This document shows positions 26,931 to 34,874 of a stretch of 64,000 bases of DNA, one piece after another. Origin of the DNA: Carboxylicivirga taeanensis (GTDB taxonomy: Bacteria; Bacteroidota; Bacteroidia; Bacteroidales; Marinilabiliaceae); contig NZ_JBPUSJ010000007.1 in assembly GCF_051851475.1 (NCBI RefSeq), positions 1 to 64,000 of the forward strand, in the 5' to 3' direction. How positions within the stretch are numbered: position 1 is the first letter of the stretch; every line of letters begins with the position of its first letter. The translations under genes were made by a program, and so were the position numbers. The notes beneath the pieces were generated by a model that worked only from the letters and a program-made list of their open reading frames with translations, was not told the DNA's origin and did not search any database.

Positions 26931-28193
26931 TTACCAGTTAACGCCCTTGCGACGCACAGGCATACTCATACAACGAGCTCCACCACCCCCGCGCGACAAC
27001 TCTGAGCCACCAATAGTCACAACATATTTCTCATATTCGGCCAAATCTACATTGCCGCTTATGACATCATTCGCCTTAATAATTTCAAAACCATTGTTAT
27101 TCATCTCCTGCATGGTATATACATTTCGGGCGTAACCCAACACCTTACCAGGCCCCATGGCAAAAAAGTTAGCGCCGCTGTGCCATTGCTCACGTTCCTG
27201 TGTCCATATATCACTTGAGCCGCCACAGAATATAGGTTTAAGGTCCATCCCCAAACCTTTTAAACAGCTAACCAGGTTACCTTTTTTCTCGATGGATTGC
27301 ACCTCTCCATTATCAATTGTGATAAGAATGGTGCTGTATCGGCTGTCCTTCATGATTAATGGTTCATAAACCATACAAGCATCCTTATCCAAAAACGTAA
27401 ACACCATGTCCAGGTGAATAAACGACTCAGGTGCTGCAGGTAACTGCTGCACCACCACATAGTGACGCTCCTTTTTCTGTTTTAGCTGATTAATGATGAA
27501 GTCAATACCTTGAGATGACGTACGGGCACTGTTTCCGATGACAAGGATGTCTTCGCGGGCAATTTGGACATCGCCTCCTTCTATCATGGTTTCATTACCC
27601 ACGTTATAGAAGTTATGTGGATTTACCGTCTGTGTTCTAAATCGATCCGAATGATTAAAAATAGCTTCCATAACAATCGCCTCGCGCTCGCGCACCTTAT
27701 TGGCCATTTTGGATATCAGCACCTTATCATACATGGTAACACTGGCATCGCGCGTAAAAAAGAAGTTGTGCAATGGTCGTAAGGAATACCTGTCGTCTGA
27801 TAAGAATGTCGTTAGCGAATCGGTCTTCAGGCTCACCCCTTCAATGAGCTGACGCGCCAGCTCGGGAGCCGGCAGCTCTAATAAATCCTCTTTGATATTC
27901 AGCACCTGCTCATAGGTACAAATTTTTTCAATGAGACTAAGCTTTATCTTGGGCTGCTCTAATATTTCGGCTAACAGGTCTTTCACCTGATAGGTTTGTG
28001 TTACCTTTTCTAAAACACCTGAAAACTGCTGATACTCCTCAACGGCTACTGACAAATTCAGAATATCGCTATACAAAGCGCGTTCTGCATTCGAGGGTGT
28101 CATGTTCTCCACTTCTTTGCCCGGCGTGTGCAAAATCACACCTTCCAATTCCCCTATCTCAGAGAATACACCGGTATCAATGGTCTTAATCAT
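26931..28193 (-). CDS. Arginine deiminase family protein
   Basis: Guanidino-group-modifying enzyme that hydrolyses arginine to citrulline and ammonia. 420 residues: FTRDAS near 147, EGGDVQ near 205, a HLDMVF segment with the catalytic His, and the nucleophile Cys408 in GARCMSMP. The length and motifs fit arginine deiminase, but no ornithine carbamoyltransferase or carbamate kinase is nearby, so the fermentative ADI pathway is not shown here. Start ATG 28193; the longer frame begins with TTG and overlaps the -7 box at 28232-28239. Confidence 0.88.
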   Translation of the reverse strand: MIKTIDTGVFSEIGELEGVILHTPGKEVENMTPSNAERALYSDILNLSVAVEEYQQFSGVLEKVTQTYQVKDLLAEILEQPKIKLSLIEKICTYEQVLNIKEDLLELPAPELARQLIEGVSLKTDSLTTFLSDDRYSLRPLHNFFFTRDASVTMYDKVLISKMANKVREREAIVMEAIFNHSDRFRTQTVNPHNFYNVGNETMIEGGDVQIAREDILVIGNSARTSSQGIDFIINQLKQKKERHYVVVQQLPAAPESFIHLDMVFTFLDKDACMVYEPLIMKDSRYSTILITIDNGEVQSIEKKGNLVSCLKGLGMDLKPIFCGGSSDIWTQEREQWHSGANFFAMGPGKVLGYARNVYTMQEMNNNGFEIIKANDVISGNVDLAEYEKYVVTIGGSELSRGGGGARCMSMPVRRKGVNW

Positions 28194-28231
28194 GAACAAA
28201 TGGTTTAAATTATTAGGAATTCTTCTTGTCG

Positions 28232-28239
28232 CAAATTTA
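28232..28239 (-). promoter_or_regulatory. -7 box of the arginine deiminase gene
   Basis: TAAATTTG on the minus strand, 38 bp before the ATG, with a T-run at the -33 position. Confidence 0.6.
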
Positions 28240-28325
28240 AAAACCAAATGCAATTAAAAAAATGATTGAACACACTCTTTTAGCAACATCCATGCAAGCA
28301 ACTAAATAACTATCAATTAACTGCA

Positions 28326-29555
28326 TTACTTGCCAAAAGATGGTGTAAAAGAAAATTCCATTTTGGGCGGCAGGGGCAAGTTGGCCGCAACTGTTTCCTT
28401 ATCCCATTTCTCAAAAAGGGCCAGCTGGTAGGTTTTCGCCCGGGCTCCATCGTTTAGAAACACAGCTGCCTTTAAGCGATCGTCAGTATAGTACATAACC
28501 CGCCTTATCTCCCCACTTATCTCTTCAATCGCTTCATCAACTCCGGGAATAACCGTATCATAAGCTCCCGAAAACATAAACAGGTCAAACACCTCCGTTT
28601 TTAATCGAAATGGTGGTAACAAATGGGCTTCTGCCTGACCTAGTAAATTTAATGCCGCCAGTTTACCCTGATATTCTGCCGCATGCCATAGGCCGGTAAC
28701 CACTCCGCGAGCATGCTGGGCCACATCACCGGCTGCCAGGATATCTTCATCTGAAGTTTGAAGATACTCATCTACCAAAATACCCCGTTCCACTTTCAGG
28801 CCGGCCTTGAGCCCTAACTCTACGTTAGGCACTGCACCCGTGCAGGCAATTAAGGCATCAAATTCCACCTCCTGCCCCTGAAGGTTAATACTGTAACCGC
28901 CTTCGTTTTTTGGCTGAACAGAGGTGACACTAACGCCTTTAAACAGCTTCACGCCCCGGCCCACCATTTTCTTCTCCAGCACCTCTAGCAGGTTCTTAGG
29001 AAAAAGTTTCTGAAGCGGATAGTTCATTCGGTTAGCCATAATTACTTTTTTTCCTTTTCGAACTAACTGATCCGCTGTTTCAACTCCTTCAACACCACCA
29101 CCAACTATCAGGAAACGATCTTGCACACCACACGCATGCAGTACCTTATCCACATCGCTGGCATTTTGAACAGTATGTATCTGATTTTGGCTGATACCAG
29201 CAATTTGAGGGATCACCGAAGTGGCACCTGTAGCCAGCAAAAGTTTATCATAGCCATACACCTGCCCTTTCTTTGTACTAATATATTTTTCGTTACTATC
29301 CACGTGAATAACCCTATCGTAAATAAGCTCTACATGATTATCCTCGTACCATTGACTATCAGTAATTTTAAAATCATCCTTTTCAAACCCACGCACCATG
29401 TGCTTATTAATTTTCGTCCGCTTATAGGGCAGTCTGTCCTCTCCATGAACCAATAACACTTTTCGGGTATCATTATGTTCGCGAAGAGTTCTTATAAAAC
29501 TGATGGCTGCAATGCTCGCTCCTATAGCAATTACGGGGTAATTATTTGAGTTCAT
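28326..29555 (-). CDS. FAD/NAD(P)-dependent oxidoreductase (rubredoxin/nitrite-reductase-like)
   Basis: 409-residue pyridine-nucleotide disulfide-oxidoreductase fold. Seen: an N-terminal dinucleotide site written GASIAA, LLLATGA near residue 105, a second Rossmann motif VGGGVEGVETA near 150, and the FAD-binding ILAAGDVA near 270, followed by a C-terminal domain. No redox-active CxxC pair is present. It resembles NADH-dependent rubredoxin or ferredoxin reductases; the partner is unknown. It diverges from the DUF2490/cytochrome cluster with about 100 bp between, so a link to that electron chain is possible but unproved. Confidence 0.8.
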   Translation of the reverse strand: MNSNNYPVIAIGASIAAISFIRTLREHNDTRKVLLVHGEDRLPYKRTKINKHMVRGFEKDDFKITDSQWYEDNHVELIYDRVIHVDSNEKYISTKKGQVYGYDKLLLATGATSVIPQIAGISQNQIHTVQNASDVDKVLHACGVQDRFLIVGGGVEGVETADQLVRKGKKVIMANRMNYPLQKLFPKNLLEVLEKKMVGRGVKLFKGVSVTSVQPKNEGGYSINLQGQEVEFDALIACTGAVPNVELGLKAGLKVERGILVDEYLQTSDEDILAAGDVAQHARGVVTGLWHAAEYQGKLAALNLLGQAEAHLLPPFRLKTEVFDLFMFSGAYDTVIPGVDEAIEEISGEIRRVMYYTDDRLKAAVFLNDGARAKTYQLALFEKWDKETVAANLPLPPKMEFSFTPSFGK

Positions 29556-29592
29556 AAGTATCTTTAGGTATTTAATAAAAAATGATATTTAA

Positions 29593-29600
29593 TATATTTG
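29593..29600 (+). promoter_or_regulatory. -7 box of the DUF2490 gene and cytochrome cluster
   Basis: TATATTTG, 57 bp before the ATG; TTTA at 29571-29574 near -33. Confidence 0.5.
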
Positions 29601-29657
29601 TAGTTCTTACTATTTATAACAATCCGAAGCAATTTGGGTTGAATATATCTGTAGAGA

Positions 29658-30416
29658 ATGAGGAAAATATTCGTACTCCTGTGCATATCACTGACTTCGG
29701 TTATTGCTATTAAATCGCAACAACAGTATGACTTCAACCTATTCAACGGTGCAGGAGAGCTACGCACTATTTATGTCCAACGCCACCGGCTCAATGAGCT
29801 TTATGCACTTAATCTTGATGCAGGCTCATATATTGGACTGGGTGAAAAAGTATGGACCCGTTGGGGTTTTAGAGGCGCCATACAACGCAGCCTATCAGAC
29901 CTGTTCAAAGCTGATATTGGCTTTATGTATAATCGAGTTAAGTTCCCCGAACCCATCAGGAGCGATGAACCTACCTCCAATAAGTATATAAGGCACGAAT
30001 ATCGCCCACACCAGTCAGTAAGCGTTAGCTACCCGCGCTTTAAAGCATCGGCACTGAAACACAGGCTGCGGTTAGAAGAACGTATATTTCATGATGAATT
30101 TAAAGACGAGACCGTCTTTAAAATGCGGCTGCGCTACCGTTTACAGCACCAGGCACGATTCGATGGGCAGCCAATTGCACCAAAATCGTTGTATTACAAT
30201 ACATCTGCCGAATTCAATTTCAATATTTATCAGGAGGCAAAAGATGTGTTTTGGGTGAGAGGAAGGTACAATCTGGGACTCGGCTATCAGTTTAATTCAA
30301 AATTAAGTGGCGATTTAAATTACTTTTTCGAGCACAATAAAACTGCTAAGGGTCAGGACCAAGCTATTCTGCATATTTTCCAAATAAACCTGAGGCAAAC
30401 AATTTATTGGATGTAA
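29658..30416 (+). CDS. DUF2490 outer-membrane protein
   Basis: 252 residues, signal peptide then an antiparallel beta pattern of alternating aromatic and charged residues with an aromatic C terminus (RQTIYWM), typical of a small outer-membrane barrel. DUF2490 proteins are of unknown function. It precedes the cytochrome b gene by 50 bp and is likely in the same operon. Confidence 0.78.
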   Translation: MRKIFVLLCISLTSVIAIKSQQQYDFNLFNGAGELRTIYVQRHRLNELYALNLDAGSYIGLGEKVWTRWGFRGAIQRSLSDLFKADIGFMYNRVKFPEPIRSDEPTSNKYIRHEYRPHQSVSVSYPRFKASALKHRLRLEERIFHDEFKDETVFKMRLRYRLQHQARFDGQPIAPKSLYYNTSAEFNFNIYQEAKDVFWVRGRYNLGLGYQFNSKLSGDLNYFFEHNKTAKGQDQAILHIFQINLRQTIYWM

Positions 30417-30466
30417 TACTCGATGAAACAAATAATTGCTACTATTTTAGCACCAAATTTTAAGGC

Positions 30467-31741
30467 ATGAATCAACCTGCAACACAAAAGGCTATCTCAA
30501 AATTTTTATTGCACCTTCACCCGGTTAAAGTTAACTCCCAATCCATCAGGTATTCGCGCACCTTTGGTTTAGGAGGCATAGCCGCATTGCTTTTTGTGCT
30601 GCTGTTTATTACAGGGATGTTCCTCCGCTTCACTTATGTTCCTTCGCAGAGGGGAGCTTATGATTCAATCATTTATCTGCAAAACAGCGTCTTGTTTGGA
30701 CAACTGCTGCGAAACATGCACTACTGGTGCGGAATGCTGTTGGTAGTGGTATCCTTTTTACATGTAATACGGGTATTCTATAGTCAATCGCTTTATGCCG
30801 AGCGCCGCAAAAACTGGCTGTATGGCTTATTTCTTATGTTCCTGGTTGTTATGTCCAACTTCACGGGCTATCTGCTGCCATGGGACCAGCTGGCCTACTG
30901 GGCAGTTACTATTATGACCAATATGCTGAGTTACATTCCAATTATTGGCGATGGCTTAGCATCTTTAGTACGTGGAGGAGCCGAAGTAAACGAAGCAACA
31001 CTGTTGCGTTTTTACCATTTCCACACCGGTCTTCTGCCTTTACTAATGGTTTTTACAATGAGCATCCATTTTTGGCTGGTAAGAAAAGCCAAAGGAGTAA
31101 CCGTGGCTGATAATACCCAAAAAAACATGGTAAGTACCAACCCGGAATTGGTGTATAAAGAAATTGTGGTTGCGTTAGCATCTATATTAGTTCTTCTTCT
31201 GTTTTCCATGCTGGTTGATGCCCCTTTACAGGCAAAAGCGAACCCGCTGGAGAGCCCAAACCCCAGTAAGGCTCCCTGGTATTTTATGGGCTTTCAGGAA
31301 TTATTGCTTCATCTGCATCCGGGCTTCGGAATCTTTATCGTACCCGTTCTGGTCATCGCCTTTTTTATTTATATCCCCTACATAAAAGGTCTAAATATCA
31401 ATGTTGGTGTTTGGTTTCATTCAGCCAAAGGAAAGAAAATAACGATTTGGTCAGGATTGTATGCGATTGTCTTTACGCTGATTATAATTGTTAGCACTGA
31501 GTTTGTGTTGAAATTTCAGGCGTGGCTACCAGAAGTCGATATCCTGATTACAAGCGGCTTACTTCCATTCATAAGCTATGTATTGCCAACCGCTGCTTTT
31601 GTGTTTTTTATAAAAAAACAATTAAAGGCTGACAAAGCCGAACTAATTATAAGTTTGGTCACAATTTTGCTGACCGCCTATCTGGTAATGACCTTGGTAG
31701 GAAGTTTATTACGAGGAGAAGGCATGCATTTATTTGCCTAA
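30467..31741 (+). CDS. Cytochrome b subunit of a bc-type quinol oxidising complex
   Basis: 424 residues with about eight membrane helices. Haem ligands are visible: His85 and His99 (13 residues between) in helix 2 and His186 and His201 (14 between) in helix 4; the 14-residue spacing is that of cytochrome b6 rather than of mitochondrial cytochrome b. The quinol-site PEWY motif is replaced by A-P-W-Y in SKAPWYFMGF. N- and C-terminal halves are fused in one chain. It is followed by Rieske and octaheme cytochrome genes, which supports a menaquinol-to-cytochrome c complex (inference). Confidence 0.9.
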   Translation: MNQPATQKAISKFLLHLHPVKVNSQSIRYSRTFGLGGIAALLFVLLFITGMFLRFTYVPSQRGAYDSIIYLQNSVLFGQLLRNMHYWCGMLLVVVSFLHVIRVFYSQSLYAERRKNWLYGLFLMFLVVMSNFTGYLLPWDQLAYWAVTIMTNMLSYIPIIGDGLASLVRGGAEVNEATLLRFYHFHTGLLPLLMVFTMSIHFWLVRKAKGVTVADNTQKNMVSTNPELVYKEIVVALASILVLLLFSMLVDAPLQAKANPLESPNPSKAPWYFMGFQELLLHLHPGFGIFIVPVLVIAFFIYIPYIKGLNINVGVWFHSAKGKKITIWSGLYAIVFTLIIIVSTEFVLKFQAWLPEVDILITSGLLPFISYVLPTAAFVFFIKKQLKADKAELIISLVTILLTAYLVMTLVGSLLRGEGMHLFA

Positions 31742-31841
31742 ATAAAGAATCTGAAATGTACCGGTTGCCGTTTCAATCCTTTATCTCGCAAATGGCGGCA
31801 GATTGAAATGAACTGAATAATTTCTGATGACCTTTAGCGTA

Positions 31842-31849
31842 TAATTTTG
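31842..31849 (+). promoter_or_regulatory. Possible internal -7 box before the Rieske gene
   Basis: TAATTTTG ends 5 bp before the ATG at 31855, so a transcript from it would be nearly leaderless. No good -33 element; may be chance. Confidence 0.25.
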
Positions 31850-31854
31850 AATAC

Positions 31855-32328
31855 ATGAAGTTTATAAAGAAAATAACAAGACGCGGCTTTATAAAAAAAG
31901 CCATTATCACTCTGGCCTCGCTGGAACTGCTGTATGTGTTTGTGAACTTACTAAACAAAGGCAGCGAAGCAAAGGAAGCCACTCACCTTTTTAATGCGGG
32001 CGACACAGACCTGTTCGAACACGGCAAATTATACCCATTCAGTAACGAACGTTTTTATTTATCGCGCCTTACTGACGGTGGTTTTTTGGCCATCTCAACC
32101 AAATGTACTCACCTGGGCTGTACGGTGCAGTTTAAAAACAAAGACAATAAATTTATTTGTCCCTGCCATGCATCGGCATTTAATAAATTTGGAGAGGTAC
32201 TGGCACCACCCGCCACCCGTGCACTCGATATTTTGCCAATTACCATTGCAAACAACAAGGTAATGATAGACCTTAACAAACCCCAGAAACGCCTGAAGCA
32301 CAATAGCTCACAAATAACCTATGCATAA
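31855..32328 (+). CDS. Rieske [2Fe-2S] protein with Tat-like signal
   Basis: 157 residues. N-terminal twin-arginine motif TRRGFIKK followed by a hydrophobic helix, as in Tat-exported, membrane-anchored Rieske proteins. Cluster ligands: CTHLGC (Cys, His) and CPCHAS (Cys, His), plus the two disulfide Cys expected in high-potential Rieske proteins. It accepts an electron from quinol at the cytochrome b site and passes it to a c-type haem. Its TAA is followed directly by the ATG of the octaheme gene. Confidence 0.93.
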   Translation: MKFIKKITRRGFIKKAIITLASLELLYVFVNLLNKGSEAKEATHLFNAGDTDLFEHGKLYPFSNERFYLSRLTDGGFLAISTKCTHLGCTVQFKNKDNKFICPCHASAFNKFGEVLAPPATRALDILPITIANNKVMIDLNKPQKRLKHNSSQITYA

Positions 32329-34647
32329 ATGATTAACACCCGATTATATAACAATTTAATGTTGGCACTGGTGGGAGCACTGGTACTTCTCCTCCCTGCC
32401 TATCTGCTGATTAAAACCTATGCTTCGCGCCCCGATGAAAGCATGCAAGAAGCACCTCACTTTGTTGGACGGGAAACATGTATAGAATGCCACCTCCCTG
32501 AGTATAACGACTGGCTGGGTTCGCATCACGATAGAGCCATGGATGAAGCTAATGACTCTACCGTTTTAGCCAACTTTAATAACGTACGCATCAAAGGTAA
32601 CGGCATGGTGCATAAAGCATTTATGCAAAATGGCAAGTTCATGGTTAATACAGATGGTGCGGATGGAACCATGCAGGACTTTGAAATAAAATATGTGTTT
32701 GGATTCACCCCTTTACAACAGTTTCTGGTTGAGTTTGAAGGAGGACGCCTGCAAACACTTCCGCTCACCTGGAACACCCTCGACAGCGTTTGGTATCACA
32801 TGGCCGATTCGGTTTACGCCAATCAGGACATCCATCATAACAACTGGCTACACTGGACCAATCAGGCCCAGAACTGGAACAGTATGTGTGCCGATTGCCA
32901 CTCTACCAACTTGCAAAAGAACTACGACCACATCACGGACACCTATGCCACTACCTGGTCGGAAATTGATGTGAGCTGCGAAGCCTGTCATGGCCCTTCA
33001 TCTAACCACCTGAAATGGGCCGCACTGCCTGAGTATGCCCGCGATGAATATGAGAATTATGGTCTTCCTATAAAAACCAGCGGCATTAATAACGAACAAT
33101 ACGTCGACAATTGTGCCCGCTGCCATTCGCGCCGCAGTGCATTGGGTGATTTTGACTATACTACACAAAATATACACGACCACATCATTCCCAACCTGCC
33201 AGATGTTCCCACCTGGCACATCGATGGACAGATTCTGGATGAAGATTACGTGTATGCCTCATTTACGCAGAGTAAGATGTACACCAAGCACCGCGAGGTA
33301 CAATGCAACGACTGCCACAATGTACATAGTGGCAAATTGTTGTTTGGCACAGACTATAACAAACTGTGCCTGCAATGCCATAGCGCCGATGTATATGACT
33401 CTCACTCCCATCATTTTCATAAAGAAGCTGGAATGCCGGGCGAAGCAGTGATATCGGATTCCGGGGTTAAATTCGACGTGGGCTCAGGCACACTTTGTAT
33501 TAATTGCCACATGCACGGACAGTATTACATGGGGGTTGACTACCGACGTGATCACAGTTTCAGAGTGCCACGCCCTGACCTGTCCATCAAATATGATGTA
33601 CCTAACGCTTGTAACCAGTGTCATGCCGATAAAAGCAATCAGTGGTCAGAAAACTACATTACGCAATGGCATGGCGAAAGCCGTTCGCACCATTTTGCTG
33701 AAACATTTGATGCCGCGCGCAATGGCAAAGCTGAGGCGCTGGGCCAGCTAAAAAACATTATCGACGATGAGCTTTATCCGCACAACATTCGCAGCCTGTC
33801 TATCCAATACATGGGAAACTATTTTCAGGATTCACTAAAACAGGAAGTAGAAAACTACCTGAGTAACCTCTACCCGGATATGCGACTGGCAGCTATTCGT
33901 GCCATTCAGCTTACCAGCGAAAAAGATGTGGACATCCTTTTAACAATGCTGGGCGACAACACAAAAGCGGTTCGCACAGAAGCGGCGCGTATGCTATCAT
34001 CCATTGGCAAAGAGCAAATTCCTGATAAATACAAAACAGTCTATCAGGCAGCGCTTAAAGAATACGAAGCCATTTTGAAATACAACGCCGATTTCCCCTT
34101 AGGCAAGTTCAACCTGGCTAACTACTATTACAATCAGGGCCTATACAGCGAAGCTGAAGAGTTTTATTTGAGGGCCTTGAAACAAGATGAAGAGCTGCAT
34201 TTCATCAAACTCAACATGGCCTATCTCTACAATAAAATTCAGAAAAATGATAAGGCTGAACTCCTGTTTAGAGAATACCTCAAGCATGAACCCACAGATG
34301 CGGTAGCCATGTATTCTTTTGGCTTACTGCTCTCTGAAATGAAAAAATACGATGAGTCGCTCTCAATCCTCATCAAGTCACATGATTTACAGCCCGAGCG
34401 CCCACGCATCGCCCATAATATCGCTATGATGCACGATTTTATGGGAAACAAAGCAGAAGCCGAAAAGTACCTAAAACAAGAGGCTGCGCTGATAAACAAC
34501 TATAACACAAGGGCCGAACTGCTGCGCTTTTACATTAATAACAACCTAACTCAAAAAGCACTAAAGCTGGCAACTGAGCTTAAAGAAGCGTACCCGGATG
34601 CAGCTGAGCTGGATCAGGTAATTGAACAATTACAACAACGTAATTAA
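32329..34647 (+). CDS. Octaheme c-type cytochrome fused to HEAT/TPR repeats
   Basis: 772 residues. One N-terminal membrane helix (about 10-28), then eight CxxCH haem sites beginning at Cys51, 187, 217, 262, 326, 347, 390 and 428. Residues about 450-560 are helical repeats resembling HEAT units; 585-770 are TPR units (FNLANYYYNQGLYSEAEEFY and repeats). It replaces cytochrome c1 or f in this cluster, so it is the probable electron acceptor of the Rieske protein. Similar multihaem-TPR proteins exist in Planctomycetes and Deltaproteobacteria, but the physiological acceptor is unknown. A long hairpin follows. Confidence 0.88.
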   Translation: MINTRLYNNLMLALVGALVLLLPAYLLIKTYASRPDESMQEAPHFVGRETCIECHLPEYNDWLGSHHDRAMDEANDSTVLANFNNVRIKGNGMVHKAFMQNGKFMVNTDGADGTMQDFEIKYVFGFTPLQQFLVEFEGGRLQTLPLTWNTLDSVWYHMADSVYANQDIHHNNWLHWTNQAQNWNSMCADCHSTNLQKNYDHITDTYATTWSEIDVSCEACHGPSSNHLKWAALPEYARDEYENYGLPIKTSGINNEQYVDNCARCHSRRSALGDFDYTTQNIHDHIIPNLPDVPTWHIDGQILDEDYVYASFTQSKMYTKHREVQCNDCHNVHSGKLLFGTDYNKLCLQCHSADVYDSHSHHFHKEAGMPGEAVISDSGVKFDVGSGTLCINCHMHGQYYMGVDYRRDHSFRVPRPDLSIKYDVPNACNQCHADKSNQWSENYITQWHGESRSHHFAETFDAARNGKAEALGQLKNIIDDELYPHNIRSLSIQYMGNYFQDSLKQEVENYLSNLYPDMRLAAIRAIQLTSEKDVDILLTMLGDNTKAVRTEAARMLSSIGKEQIPDKYKTVYQAALKEYEAILKYNADFPLGKFNLANYYYNQGLYSEAEEFYLRALKQDEELHFIKLNMAYLYNKIQKNDKAELLFREYLKHEPTDAVAMYSFGLLLSEMKKYDESLSILIKSHDLQPERPRIAHNIAMMHDFMGNKAEAEKYLKQEAALINNYNTRAELLRFYINNNLTQKALKLATELKEAYPDAAELDQVIEQLQQRN

Positions 34648-34657
34648 AACAACACAA

Positions 34658-34700
34658 GCACGCACCTGCTGATTTTCCAGGAGAATCGGCGGGTGCGTGC
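34658..34700 (+). repeat. Long hairpin after the octaheme cytochrome gene
   Basis: GCACGCACC and GGTGCGTGC form the outer stem and GCTGATT/AATCGGC the inner one, with one mismatch between and a 9-nt loop: about 16 pairs. No T-run follows, so it may be a factor-dependent end or an mRNA-protecting structure. Confidence 0.6.
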
Positions 34701-34749
34701 TCGTGTCAGTGCGTGCCAATAATCATGTTTTCGGTACATTGAAAAAATA

Positions 34750-34757
34750 TATATTTG
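34750..34757 (+). promoter_or_regulatory. -7 box of the large M16 peptidase gene
   Basis: TATATTTG with a GTTT near -33; about 118 bp before the ATG, so a long leader. Confidence 0.45.
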
Positions 34758-34874
34758 TTGGCACTGTGAATATTACATTGGCAGTTTGTCCCATTCTGGT
34801 AACTTACACCAGCAACATAGTTCTATAATACATACCTCAAAGCGTTACTTAATTGAGGTTTAAAAACTAACCAA

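Noticed and set aside
28326..29555. Damaged FAD-binding motif in the oxidoreductase
   Set aside because: GASIAA differs from GxGxxG, but similar G-x-S variants occur in related reductases and the rest of the protein is intact.
31771..31808. Hairpin TTTCAATC/GATTGAAA between cytochrome b and Rieske genes
   Set aside because: Eight pairs across a 22-nt loop are weak and no T-run follows; it may be chance, so it was not listed as a terminator.
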